This document shows positions 41,027 to 48,534 of a stretch of DNA of 64,000 nt, in pieces; position 1 is the stretch's first letter; each line of letters starts with the position of its first letter. The notes under the pieces were generated by a model, which was not told the DNA's origin, did no database searches, and saw nothing but the letters and a program-made list of their open reading frames with translations. The DNA is from JAZNQN01 sp045590195. GTDB taxonomy: Bacteria > Bacillota > Clostridia > UMGS1883 > UMGS1540. The stretch is from contig JAZNQN010000073.1 of the NCBI GenBank assembly GCA_045590195.1, forward strand, positions 1 through 64,000. The letters run 5' to 3'. Position numbers and translations under genes: made by a program.

Positions 41027-42211
41027 TTACCAATATTTTTTCCAGTCAGGTTTTTTATAGCGCAAAAGAGCTTCAAGATAAAAATAATCGCCGTAAATTG
41101 CGCTTTCATCAATGCCGCGTTTTTGAGGAAGAGCATGGGTTACGTGTGTTAAAATGCCATCTCTTTCAAAATCATCGTTTGAGCATTTTTCCATAAGGCC
41201 TGCCATCATCTGGGCTGCGGCATTTTTATAAATTGTTTTCTCATCGCCGTCGGGCATAAATTTGATAGCTTCAAGCAAACCGCAAACAGAAACTGCACTG
41301 GCGCTTGCATCACGTGGCTCATCGCTGCCTTCTTCAAAAACCAAATCCCAGTAAGCTACGCCGTCAGAAGGGAGCTTATTGAGAAAATAATTTGTAACTG
41401 CACGGTGAACCGACCAGATTTTTTCATCCTTTGTGTAAGAATAAGCAATGGGGTAGCCGTAAATAAGCCATGAGTGACCGCGTGACCAGCAGCTTTCATC
41501 GCTATATCCCTGCAAAGTTAAACCGCCCACAGGCTCGTATGTATAGGCATCAAACTTAAAGTGATGATAAGTTGAGCCGTCGCTCCTTACAAGATATTTT
41601 GCGGTTGTGTTATAGTGAGCTATAACCTTGTCGCGGAAAAACTTCTCGTCGCCTGTTTCTTTCCATGCCCACAAAAGAAGGGGCAAATTCATCATTGTAT
41701 CAACAAGGCTTCTCCAGTAAGGCTCAAACATTATTGTACGGCTGCGCCTTATAAAGCCCTGCGCCTCGCAGTAGTTATCAGCTAAAAGATAAGCCGACAT
41801 AAGGGCAATTTCTTTGGACTGCTCGTCGCCTGTTAATTTATAATCGGCAACGCAGGAAGGCGTCATAACAAAGCCAACATCATGCCCCATAAGGCCCGCC
41901 TTTGTATCGTAGCGCTGTTTGTATGTTGCCATTTGCTCTTTTGCAGCATCAAAGAAAACTTTATCCCCTGAAAGTTCCCACGCCAGCCAGTAAACGCCTG
42001 TGTTTAAACCGCTTGTCCACTCGTTATTAGGGCGCTCCTCATAAACATAATTTATAGTTTCAGGAGGCGTAAAAATAGGGCCTCTCTTTTGGAGGTCATA
42101 TTTAAGCTTTTTAATAGCCTTTTCTATGGCTTTATCAAGCATTTCGTTTGTAATTTCAGGAGCCGACATAAACCTTTCGGGGTTTGTAAGCTTTACATCT
42201 CCGCTAAACAT
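41027..42211 (-). CDS. Glycoside hydrolase family 88 unsaturated uronyl hydrolase-like
   Basis: The 394-residue alpha/alpha-barrel protein has GH88 motifs: TGLNTGVYWLAWE, GHDVGFVMTPS (conserved Asp), CWSRGHSWLIYGYPIAY, RDASASAVSVCGL and the C-terminal YGDYFYLEALLR. GH88 enzymes hydrate and cleave the terminal unsaturated uronic acid left on glycosaminoglycan or pectin fragments by lyases. No signal peptide is seen, so it acts on imported disaccharides. It has its own promoter at 42246-42275, sits alone, and no lyase or transporter gene is in this window. Confidence 0.9.
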   Translation of the reverse strand: MFSGDVKLTNPERFMSAPEITNEMLDKAIEKAIKKLKYDLQKRGPIFTPPETINYVYEERPNNEWTSGLNTGVYWLAWELSGDKVFFDAAKEQMATYKQRYDTKAGLMGHDVGFVMTPSCVADYKLTGDEQSKEIALMSAYLLADNYCEAQGFIRRSRTIMFEPYWRSLVDTMMNLPLLLWAWKETGDEKFFRDKVIAHYNTTAKYLVRSDGSTYHHFKFDAYTYEPVGGLTLQGYSDESCWSRGHSWLIYGYPIAYSYTKDEKIWSVHRAVTNYFLNKLPSDGVAYWDLVFEEGSDEPRDASASAVSVCGLLEAIKFMPDGDEKTIYKNAAAQMMAGLMEKCSNDDFERDGILTHVTHALPQKRGIDESAIYGDYFYLEALLRYKKPDWKKYW

Positions 42212-42245
42212 TTAAAAACCTTCTTTCGTAAAAGTTACTACCCAA

Positions 42246-42275
42246 AGTATACCAAATTACCGCGTGCATTGTCAA
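42246..42275 (-). promoter_or_regulatory. Sigma-A promoter for the GH88 gene
   Basis: Minus strand TTGACA (42270-42275), 18-base spacer, TATACT (42246-42251), 35 bases before the ATG. Confidence 0.78.
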
Positions 42276-42286
42276 GGCAACGGAAT

Positions 42287-42655
42287 TTATTTATCGCATA
42301 ATTTTTTTGCCGCTTCAATGGCCTTTTTATGAAGGCGGTAAATGTGCCGCTCTTCATAGCACATAAGCTCGGCAGTTTTTTCAAAGGTTTCGCCGCCTAT
42401 GTAACGGTACTGAAGCAAAGTTCTTAAAGTTGGGTTATCTATTTTTGCTATTACCTCCTCAATTTCTTTTTTAATTTCCATAATTCTTTTAACGCGGGAC
42501 AAAATGTCGGCCTTTAAAGTAAGGTATGTAATATAAAGGTCTTTGTCTGCACCCTCTCTTTTAACCTCATCAGCCAGTTTTCCAAGAGAGGCTTTAAGTG
42601 CATCTGTTTCCATTTGCAAAGGTTTATACTGTGCGAAAAGTTTTTCTACCTGCAT
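42287..42655 (-). CDS. Phage-type late-transcription/ArpU-like protein (DUF1492-like)
   Basis: The 122-residue protein begins with a coiled-coil region (about 10-65) and ends with a sigma-70 region-4-like HTH (TFEKTAELMCYEERHIYRLHKKA). That layout is common to DUF1492/ArpU/RinA-type phage transcription regulators. A start at ATG 42655 has AAGGTGG upstream. It is the last of three minus-strand genes facing away from the XRE-ImmA pair, which suggests a remnant of a prophage or integrative element. I saw no other structural phage gene. Confidence 0.7.
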   Translation of the reverse strand: MQVEKLFAQYKPLQMETDALKASLGKLADEVKREGADKDLYITYLTLKADILSRVKRIMEIKKEIEEVIAKIDNPTLRTLLQYRYIGGETFEKTAELMCYEERHIYRLHKKAIEAAKKLCDK

Positions 42656-42667
42656 ATTCGCACCACC

Positions 42668-43171
42668 TTAGTTTTCAAGTGACCTTTTAAGTGCCGCTTT
42701 CTCCAGAGCATCGATATCGTAATCATGCCAGGAGCTCTCTTGTATCATTAACTCTCTTTTATTTAATCTCTCTTTTCTTTTATTTTTATATAATGTGTTC
42801 ACTATGCTATCGGTATTGTGTTCATAATGTTGTTCATTATGGTATTCAATATGTTGTTCAGTATCATATTCAATAATTTTCCTGTCATCAAAATTATAAG
42901 GAATTATTCCATACACACCGCTACTACCTTTTTTGCCATATTTGTATCTTATATAATTTTTATCTATAAGCTCTTTTCTCGTTCTCTGAAGTTTTGGCAC
43001 AGACATACTGCATAGCCCTGCAATCACTTGATTTGCCACAGTAAACTCCTTTGGAAAACCGAGAGAGTTAGCGTATTCCAGCAAAACATAATAAAGGCAA
43101 ATGCTCCCACAGCTTATGGGATAAAGCCTTCTTCTTTTCTTAAAAGCATTTATTTGCATCAAATAATTCAA
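42668..43171 (-). CDS. Phage-type replication/HTH protein, function unclear
   Basis: The 167-residue protein starts at a TTG with GAGGTG six bases upstream. Residues 1-90 resemble the winged-helix N-terminal domain of phage replisome-organiser proteins (SICLYYVLLEYANSLGFPKE, then VPKLQRTRKELIDKNYI). The middle is low-complexity and rich in Tyr, His, Glu and Gln with short repeated EQH units (about 103-120). The gene is the most A+T-rich in this region, which fits horizontal origin. The function is a guess from pattern. Confidence 0.55.
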   Translation of the reverse strand: MNYLMQINAFKKRRRLYPISCGSICLYYVLLEYANSLGFPKEFTVANQVIAGLCSMSVPKLQRTRKELIDKNYIRYKYGKKGSSGVYGIIPYNFDDRKIIEYDTEQHIEYHNEQHYEHNTDSIVNTLYKNKRKERLNKRELMIQESSWHDYDIDALEKAALKRSLEN

Positions 43172-43176
43172 TTAAA

Positions 43177-43386
43177 TCACCTCAACAATTCTTCAAACAC
43201 AGGGGCTTTGCGAAAGAAAATTTCGTAAAACTCCTCCACACTCACATCACTACACTCTAAATACTCACAAAGAAACGCTTTTAAAATCATCGCCCTCCTA
43301 AGTCCAATCTCATTTTTGATACGATTGTAATTTCCTGCCGCACATACATATTTGTACAAAAGCGCAAGAAATTCATCAATTTCCAT
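43177..43386 (-). CDS. Small phage-associated protein of unknown function
   Basis: The 69-residue protein (Glu-rich, with ECSDVSVEEFYEIFF near the middle) matches no family I can recognise. The ribosome site is weak (a GAGGTGG lies 15 bases upstream). It precedes the replication-like gene by five bases, so it is probably cotranscribed with it. Its upstream region (43387-43523) is an intergenic stretch without features up to the divergent XRE promoter. Confidence 0.5.
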   Translation of the reverse strand: MEIDEFLALLYKYVCAAGNYNRIKNEIGLRRAMILKAFLCEYLECSDVSVEEFYEIFFRKAPVFEELLR

Positions 43387-43523
43387 ATTTTTTTCGATAA
43401 TATTCCACCTCTTTCCGTTTCATTTTTGGGATTTTTCGGCCAAAAAAATTTCCAAAATTTTCTAAATTATAACACGATTTTTCATTTTTGTCAACCCGTT
43501 TTTGAGTTTTTTATAAAAAAGTG

Positions 43524-43552
43524 TTGCAATTTTGGGACGGGTGTGCTATAAT
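43524..43552 (+). promoter_or_regulatory. Sigma-A promoter for the XRE/ImmA pair
   Basis: TTGCAA (43524-43529), 17-base spacer, TATAAT (43547-43552) with a TG one base ahead. It is 20 bases before the start at 43573. Confidence 0.8.
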
Positions 43553-43572
43553 GACCATAAAGGAGTGAGGAA

Positions 43573-43935
43573 ATGTATCGAAGGATAAAACTTTTAAGAG
43601 AAAGAAAAGGACTAAGTTTGCAGGATGTTGCCGACAAAAGCGGCATTGCAAAATCCACCCTGCAAAGATACGAAACAGGCAAAACAAAAAAAATTCCACA
43701 AAGCGCCATATCGGCCCTTGAAGATGTTTTTGAAGCCAAAATTGCAAGCGACAACTTTTCTGAAGAAGATAAAAAAGATATATCACATATTCTTGAAAAC
43801 TGCCTTTTCAAACTAAATTCCGAAGCACTTATGTTCGACGGAAAAATTTTAGACGATGAAACACGCAGCCTTTTAAAGGCAAGCATAAAAAACAGCATTG
43901 AAATGGCTAAAATTATTTCAGGAGCAAAGAAATAA
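43573..43935 (+). CDS. XRE-family transcriptional regulator
   Basis: The 120-residue protein has an N-terminal cI-like HTH (about 4-58: LRERKGLSLQDVADKSGIAK, LQRYETGKTKKIPQSAISAL). The C-terminal half is helical and probably mediates dimerisation or protease sensitivity. The ribosome site is AAAGGAGTGAGG. The pair with an ImmA-like peptidase is typical of ICEBs1-like elements and phages, where ImmA cleaves the repressor to trigger induction. The divergent three-gene operon is the likely target. Confidence 0.85.
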   Translation: MYRRIKLLRERKGLSLQDVADKSGIAKSTLQRYETGKTKKIPQSAISALEDVFEAKIASDNFSEEDKKDISHILENCLFKLNSEALMFDGKILDDETRSLLKASIKNSIEMAKIISGAKK

Positions 43936-43945
43936 GGAGAACACA

Positions 43946-44368
43946 ATGAAAACCTTGTCCACAGTTAATTATCTTGTCTCGAAATATGGCACAAGAGATC
44001 CATATGAACTGGCCGACAAATTAAGCATTTATGTATTTTTTGAAAACCTGGGAAGCATAAACGGATATTATTCAACAGCCTTTGGCATAAAGCTTATTCA
44101 CATAAACGAAAAGCTCTCCCACAAAATGAGAGAGCTTACATGTGCACACGAGCTGGCACACGCCGTTTTGCACCCGAATTTAAACATAGAATTTATGCAT
44201 CACAGTACACATATGCTTGAAGCCAGGTATGAAAAGCAGGCGAATTTATTTGCCTCTTACCTGCTCTTTCCCGACGAGCTTTTAATGCAGTACGAAGGGT
44301 ACAGTGCCAGGGAAATTGCATCGTTTCTCGAAATGCCCGAGCATATTATAACAATGAGATGTAATTAA
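43946..44368 (+). CDS. ImmA/IrrE-family metallopeptidase
   Basis: The start at 43946 has AAGGAG seven bases ahead; the longer frame overlaps the XRE gene. The 140-residue protein has the zinc motif HELAH (H68, E69, H72) in LTCAHELAHAVLHP. A third ligand may come from the acidic segment ARYEKQANLFASY. ImmA-type enzymes cleave the XRE repressor of mobile elements. It is 10 bases downstream of its regulator gene. The family-B structured element begins about 8 bases after its stop. Confidence 0.88.
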   Translation: MKTLSTVNYLVSKYGTRDPYELADKLSIYVFFENLGSINGYYSTAFGIKLIHINEKLSHKMRELTCAHELAHAVLHPNLNIEFMHHSTHMLEARYEKQANLFASYLLFPDELLMQYEGYSAREIASFLEMPEHIITMRCN

Positions 44369-44375
44369 AAATTGG

Positions 44376-44650
44376 GATGTAAAAAAAGTCCAGACCGCAA
44401 AAAGATATGGAAAGAAAAAGGCTCCACTGTGTAAGGGGAGCTGTTGCGAAGTGACTGAGAGGTTGCGAGGTTGAAAAAACTCACAATATTCGTTTTTTCT
44501 AAGAATTTACATCTTTTTGCTACGAACAAACTTCACCTCTTGACGTACAACGTACGCCTGCGGGTTCAGTTTGTCCGTTCTGAAACATTTTTTCCTATCC
44601 CTACGAAATTGAGCTGTAAAAAAATTAAGTTTTTTACAGCTCAATTTTTA
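44376..44650 (+). repeat. Structured intergenic element, family B, copy 2
   Basis: Sense to the upstream immA gene. Pairings equivalent to copy 1: P1 CAGACCG (44391-44397) with CGTTCTG (44576-44582); P2 GCAAAAAGAT (44397-44406) with ATCTTTTTGC (44511-44520); GCTCC/GGAGC hairpin (44421-44441); GAAAAAAC with GTTTTTTC (near 44473-44499); the ACGAACAAACTTCACCTC and GGGTTCAGTTTGTCCG arms around GACGTAC-AAC-GTACGCC. The P2 base changes (GGC/GCC to GAT/ATC) are compensatory. It ends with the hairpin at 44606-44647. Confidence 0.85.
44606..44647. terminator. Terminator hairpin at the end of element B copy 2
   Basis: Perfect 18-bp stem (44606-44623 with 44630-44647) around six bases, followed by T and A runs on both strands. 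It lies between the element and the convergent gene ending at 44656. Confidence 0.85.
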
Positions 44651-44655
44651 TATTA

Positions 44656-45459
44656 TCAGTAATATTTTTTCGCAACTGCGCCCATGGAAAACCAAAAGCC
44701 ACCGCAAACAATTGCAAAAACTGCGCTGAAAATAAGAAGCACAACTCCACCTGTCCAGCATATTGCAACAATTCCAAGGGCGTTTAAAAAGCCTGCAAGG
44801 TAGTATAAAATACCAAACTTGTCTTTTCCGAAAAGCGATGTAATTGATATAACGCTGCACAGAAAAAGGCAACCCCATATGCTCATAATTCCAAGCACAA
44901 TTCCAATGGGAAAGCGGAAAACGAGCGTGCAGAAAAGAATTATGGCAACTGTCATTGCGGCGCAGATGGGAACGCCGAACAAAACAATTATTTTATTAAA
45001 GCCTCTGTACCATACCAGGTCTTTGTGTTTTTTGGGGGCTTTATTTATTTTTGTGAAAACAATGCACAAAATTGCAATTAAAATTGCAGCTAAAATTCCA
45101 AGAATAAAGCCTATTCCCATTTTGCCGTCGAAGCGCTGAGTGGTAATTATGAAAGAGAGCATTTCGCCAATTGCAAGAATAACTGCGCCACAAAATGTTA
45201 CAACATATTTTTTGATAATGTCGGCAGGAAAAAGCTGAACAACAAAGCAGAAAATTGCGGGCATAACTTTAAGTAAAGCAAAAACAAGGCCAAAAACACT
45301 GAAAAGCCCCGAGGTTGTTCCGTTTAAAAAGTTTGCAGGAATAACCTCTGCCTCGCCTGAAATGTAAGGCAGAAAAAGCGACAAAACGCTAAGGGCCGCC
45401 AAAAGAACAAAAACCATATTGCAAACAGAATATTTTTTAATCTTAGTTTTCTTAGCCAT
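44656..45459 (-). CDS. Polytopic membrane protein of unknown function
   Basis: The 267-residue protein has seven or eight hydrophobic segments. Motif-like stretches (LFSVFGLVFALLKVMPAIFCF, PFSLGAVAKK-type end) do not match a family I know. It overlaps the upstream gene by one base at 45459, and ribosome site GGAGGATAAGTA precedes its ATG. Two adjacent, translationally coupled membrane proteins suggest a small membrane complex. Confidence 0.65.
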   Translation of the reverse strand: MAKKTKIKKYSVCNMVFVLLAALSVLSLFLPYISGEAEVIPANFLNGTTSGLFSVFGLVFALLKVMPAIFCFVVQLFPADIIKKYVVTFCGAVILAIGEMLSFIITTQRFDGKMGIGFILGILAAILIAILCIVFTKINKAPKKHKDLVWYRGFNKIIVLFGVPICAAMTVAIILFCTLVFRFPIGIVLGIMSIWGCLFLCSVISITSLFGKDKFGILYYLAGFLNALGIVAICWTGGVVLLIFSAVFAIVCGGFWFSMGAVAKKYY

Positions 45460-45989
45460 TACTTATCCTCCCCGTCAGTTTTTTTGTAAATAAGCTTGTG
45501 GGTAATAGTACCGTCGAACACAATTTTTTTGTAGCCAAGGTAATACGCAGCGGCACAAACCACAGGAGTTAAAATAACCGGAATTAAAAATGCAGGGTTT
45601 ACGCTATCAAGCATAAAAATTTTACCATCTGGCTTTAAAAAGCCGATAAACGCCAAATTGTATACCTGATACGCAATATTCGCCCACTTAAAGCTGGCGG
45701 GCCAGAGAAACATAACAGCGCAAAGCAAAGCCGTTGGAATTTCTGCCATAGCGCCGATAAAAAGCCCCACAAAGGGCGACCTTTCTTTTGATATGAGCTT
45801 TCTTCCCTCGCGGGAGATATCGCGCCCTATCCAGTAAAAAAGTAAAAGGCAGATAAATGCGCTATATAAAGCCCCGCCAAATTTTACGTTTTCAATAAGC
45901 GGAAGCAAAAAAAGCATAAGAAAATAAACGGCAGTCATACATATTTTTTTTGCTGCAACTTTTATTGTTTCCAATAATATGCGTTTCAT
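45459..45989 (-). CDS. Polytopic membrane protein of unknown function
   Basis: The 176-residue protein has about five hydrophobic segments, with the charged loop GRDISREGRKLISKERSPF between helices two and three. I do not recognise the family. Its stop shares one base with the start of the next gene, and the DUF-like pair is probably one operon with no clear promoter upstream; the hup terminator precedes it at 46019-46040. Confidence 0.62.
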   Translation of the reverse strand: MKRILLETIKVAAKKICMTAVYFLMLFLLPLIENVKFGGALYSAFICLLLFYWIGRDISREGRKLISKERSPFVGLFIGAMAEIPTALLCAVMFLWPASFKWANIAYQVYNLAFIGFLKPDGKIFMLDSVNPAFLIPVILTPVVCAAAYYLGYKKIVFDGTITHKLIYKKTDGEDK

Positions 45990-46018
45990 TTTAAAATCCT
46001 TTCCGGGTTAAAAAATAA

Positions 46019-46040
46019 GTCGTTCCCTTGCGGAAACGAC
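46019..46040 (-). terminator. Rho-independent terminator after HU gene
   Basis: Stem GTCGTTTCC with its complement around GCAA (46019-46040, one wobble), followed by T residues on the minus strand. Confidence 0.82.
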
Positions 46041-46059
46041 CCTATTTTTTTAAGCTAAA

Positions 46060-46332
46060 TTATTTTACAGCTTCTTTTAAAGCTTTACCAGCTTTGAATG
46101 CAGGAACGTTAGCTGCAGGAATGTTAACTTCAGCACCTGTCTGTGGGTTTTTGCCTTTTCTAGCTGCTCTGTGGCGTGTTTCGAATGTACCGAAACCTAC
46201 AACGGAAACTTTGTCACCTTTCTTAAGAGCATCTGTGATTGTGCTAAGAAGCGCGTCGAGTGTTTCACCAGCGTCTTTCTTTGTTACATTTGCTTTTTCA
46301 GCAATTGCAGCGATTAATTCTGTTTTGTTCAT
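46060..46332 (-). CDS. hup: HU-family histone-like DNA-binding protein
   Basis: The 90-residue protein is a full HU: MNKTELIAAIAEKANVTKKDAGETL, VVGFGTFETRHRAARKGKNPQTG and the C-terminal PAFKAGKALKEAVK. It binds and bends DNA non-specifically and packs the chromosome. A strong promoter (46370-46398) and a terminator make it monocistronic. It is the only copy seen in this window. Confidence 0.96.
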   Translation of the reverse strand: MNKTELIAAIAEKANVTKKDAGETLDALLSTITDALKKGDKVSVVGFGTFETRHRAARKGKNPQTGAEVNIPAANVPAFKAGKALKEAVK

Positions 46333-46369
46333 TCTAATATCCTCCTTAAGTTTTTATAACTTTAAGTGT

Positions 46370-46398
46370 ATTGTAACACTTTTAGTAGATAATTTCAA
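46370..46398 (-). promoter_or_regulatory. Sigma-A promoter for HU gene
   Basis: Minus strand TTGAAA (46393-46398), 17-base spacer, TACAAT (46370-46375), about 37 bases before the ATG. Confidence 0.8.
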
Positions 46399-46460
46399 CA
46401 GTTTTTTTAAAATTTTGATGATTTTTTTCAAAAATTTGTTAAAAAAACCGATTTCGTTAC

Positions 46461-46490
46461 CATTAAATGGTATTAAATGGCATTAAATGG
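46461..46490. repeat. Three helically phased 10-bp direct repeats upstream of HU gene
   Basis: CATTAAATGG, TATTAAATGG, CATTAAATGG in direct succession. The first repeat forms a near-palindrome with its left flank. It lies 60-90 bases upstream of the HU promoter -35 on the minus strand and just past the stop of the 72-residue gene. Confidence 0.8.
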
Positions 46491-46499
46491 TAAATGTTT

Positions 46500-46718
46500 T
46501 CACTCAATTTTAAAATCTTCGGGATTAAATCTGTCTGCCTTCAAGGTTCTGATTCGGCGCACTTTGTACTTAAAAGGGTCGAAATCATATTTTTTGCACA
46601 CATAATTTCCCGGAACAATGTTTTTAAAACGGCAAAAACTTTCTCTGCTTACTGCGGGAGACACGGAGTGTTTGCAATATTTACAACAATGTGGATACGA
46701 TAAATTTTTGTAATCCAT
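46500..46718 (-). CDS. Small Cys-rich protein with zinc-ribbon-like spacing
   Basis: The 72-residue protein has five Cys (CCKYC near residue 11, then C29 and C41 in VCKKYDFDPFK), a layout that fits a small zinc site. The ending, KYDFDPFKYKVRRI...FNPEDF-like, resembles a conserved clostridial small protein of unknown function. Ribosome site GGGGAG supports the start. It lies between HU and a PfkB kinase gene on the same strand, 23 bases downstream of the kinase stop. Confidence 0.65.
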   Translation of the reverse strand: MDYKNLSYPHCCKYCKHSVSPAVSRESFCRFKNIVPGNYVCKKYDFDPFKYKVRRIRTLKADRFNPEDFKIE

Positions 46719-46741
46719 TTAAGCTCTCCCCTTTGCAAAGT

Positions 46742-47683
46742 TTACGAATTCTTTTTAATAAATTCACAAAGCTTTTCGTAAGAAACAATACCTGTTGATG
46801 CACCTTTGGCACTTACGCAGTGTGCGCCGGTAGCATTTGCAAGGCGGCCACATTCTGCGAAAGAAAGCCCTTTAACCATACCGCTTAAAAAGCCTGCGCA
46901 AAAACTGTCGCCTGCGCCTGTTGTGTCAACGGCATCGGTTTTAAAGCAAGGAATAACTATTTCCTCAGCATCTACTGCTTCTCTTAAATAGCAGCCACGG
47001 CTGCCAAGCTTAATTGCAACCTGTTTTACGCCCATAGCGAAAAACTTGTCGGCAATTTTTGAAGGTTCTGTCTCCCCTCCTGCAAGCTCAATAGCTTCGT
47101 CAATTGAAGGAAGGAATACATCGATATAAGGCATTGAAGGGCCAAGAATTTCCATCCATCTGCCGGTTGCATCCCAGGCAGTATCAAGAACAGTAATTTT
47201 GCCCATTTCCTTTGCTCTTTTAAGTACACGGGCGCAGTCTTCCCCGTCAAACTTATCCATAAGCATTGTGCCTGCAATGAAAACGATTTTGCTATTTTCA
47301 ATTACATCCCAGTCAACATCATCATAGCAGAAAGTTTTGTTAGCGCCAACGGTATGTAAAAAGCTACGCTCGCCGTTTGAAGCCGACAAAACAACCGATG
47401 CAGAAGTCTGATTTTCGGGGTCAATAGCGATACCCGAGGTTGAAATGCCCCATTTTTTCAGCTCGCCCAAAAGGAAATCGCCGAAACTGTCTTTTCCAAC
47501 TTTGCCCAGTATTGCAACATCGAGGCCTATTTTAGCCATATCAATACCTGCATTCATAGCACAGCCGCCGCTGAAAACTTCGATAGACGAAATTCTTTCA
47601 AGAAGGCCGGGGCCGGGAATTTTATCAACGGGTTTAGTGATAACATCGGCAACCAAAATGCCAACGCAAGCAACATCTGTCAT
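46742..47683 (-). CDS. PfkB-family carbohydrate kinase
   Basis: The 313-residue protein is a ribokinase-type sugar kinase: GGCAMNAGIDMAKIG, LGKVGKDSFGDFL, and the C-terminal anion-hole and base motif DTTGAGDSFCAGFLSG with catalytic Asp near 256. ATP-dependent phosphorylation of a sugar or nucleoside is expected; the substrate cannot be read. The start has a GAAAGG ribosome site. It is separated from rpmF by the terminator at 47713-47744, so it needs a separate promoter that I could not place. Confidence 0.88.
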   Translation of the reverse strand: MTDVACVGILVADVITKPVDKIPGPGLLERISSIEVFSGGCAMNAGIDMAKIGLDVAILGKVGKDSFGDFLLGELKKWGISTSGIAIDPENQTSASVVLSASNGERSFLHTVGANKTFCYDDVDWDVIENSKIVFIAGTMLMDKFDGEDCARVLKRAKEMGKITVLDTAWDATGRWMEILGPSMPYIDVFLPSIDEAIELAGGETEPSKIADKFFAMGVKQVAIKLGSRGCYLREAVDAEEIVIPCFKTDAVDTTGAGDSFCAGFLSGMVKGLSFAECGRLANATGAHCVSAKGASTGIVSYEKLCEFIKKNS

Positions 47684-47712
47684 AATTTCACAGCCTTTCT
47701 AAATTAGTGAAA

Positions 47713-47744
47713 GAAAAAAAGTGACCGCCTAAAAAGGTGGTCAC
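47713..47744 (-). terminator. Rho-independent terminator after rpmF
   Basis: Stem GTGACCGCCT (47721-47730) with AGGTGGTCAC (47735-47744; one wobble), loop AAAA, T run on the minus strand at 47713-47720. Confidence 0.88.
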
Positions 47745-47775
47745 AAAAGTACTGCCCAAGCCGAAAGCCGTAAGC

Positions 47776-47955
47776 TTACGCTTCTTTTTTAATGATTTCT
47801 TTACCCTTGTAGTAACCACATTCACCGCAGATACGATGAGGCATTATAAGAGCCTGACATTTAGGACACTTAATCATACCGGGTATTAAAAGCTTCCAGT
47901 TTGCTCTTCTTTTATTTTTTCTCGCCTTGGAGGTCTTTCTCTTTGGAACTGCCAT
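47776..47955 (-). CDS. rpmF: 50S ribosomal protein L32
   Basis: This 59-residue gene was found by direct translation: it begins MAVPKRKTSKARKNKRRAN and contains the four-Cys zinc ribbon CPKC and CGEC (C30, C33, C43, C46). L32 is a structural protein of the large subunit; the Cys-containing form is used when zinc is available. It lies three bases downstream of the yceD-like gene, the usual pair in bacteria. Confidence 0.97.
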   Translation of the reverse strand: MAVPKRKTSKARKNKRRANWKLLIPGMIKCPKCQALIMPHRICGECGYYKGKEIIKKEA

Positions 47956-47958
47956 AAT

Positions 47959-48450
47959 TTACACCTCGTCTTTCAAATTAAGATTTTTAAGTTTTTCCCA
48001 GACTGCATCGCTTTCAAACGAAGTGCAATCACAGTCCGTAGTGTTTAAATTGCATCCGCATTTGGGACAAAGCCCTTTGCAGGAAGGTTTACATAGAACA
48101 CACATTGGCTTGTCGCAGATAATTTCTTCATAGAAAGCATCGCTTAAATCAATGCTTGTACCCTGAAGAGGAATTTCTTCTTCGCCATCGCCCACGGTGT
48201 TTATATAATCAATTGAAAAAGTTTGTACCGCCTCTCCGCCGCAACGTGCACACTCAGTTTTATACTCGCCCTTAAGGTTTGCAAAAACCTCAATAGTGCC
48301 GCTCATATTTTTGGCAAAGCCCGAAACTAAAACGGGTTTTTCAAAAATCATATCACTGCCGAAAACCTTTTCGTTTTCCATAGTAATTTCACGGCTGAAT
48401 TTCAGTGTATAATCATAATTTGACAAAACTTCTGATAAATCAAGAATCAT
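47959..48450 (-). CDS. YceD/DUF177-family protein
   Basis: The 163-residue protein has the DUF177 layout: a beta-rich N-terminus, CARCGGEA near residue 75, the conserved DLSDAFYEEI and the C-terminal Cys cluster CVLCKPSCKGLCPKCGCNLN. YceD homologues are coexpressed with rpmF and have a link to 23S rRNA processing. Its promoter (48483-48511) matches the consensus and drives both genes. Confidence 0.9.
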   Translation of the reverse strand: MILDLSEVLSNYDYTLKFSREITMENEKVFGSDMIFEKPVLVSGFAKNMSGTIEVFANLKGEYKTECARCGGEAVQTFSIDYINTVGDGEEEIPLQGTSIDLSDAFYEEIICDKPMCVLCKPSCKGLCPKCGCNLNTTDCDCTSFESDAVWEKLKNLNLKDEV

Positions 48451-48482
48451 AAAAATACACCTCCATAAAGCGAAACAATAGT

Positions 48483-48511
48483 ATTATATACCGAAAAGTG
48501 CCATTTGTCAA
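48483..48511 (-). promoter_or_regulatory. Perfect-consensus sigma-A promoter of yceD-rpmF
   Basis: Minus strand TTGACA (48506-48511), 17-base spacer, TATAAT (48483-48488). Confidence 0.92.
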
Positions 48512-48534
48512 GGTTTTTTTTAATTTTTTATTTT

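Noticed and set aside
46461..46490. Origin iterons or CRISPR repeats
   Set aside because: Only three 10-bp units, no replication gene, no spacers; described as a phased repeat instead.
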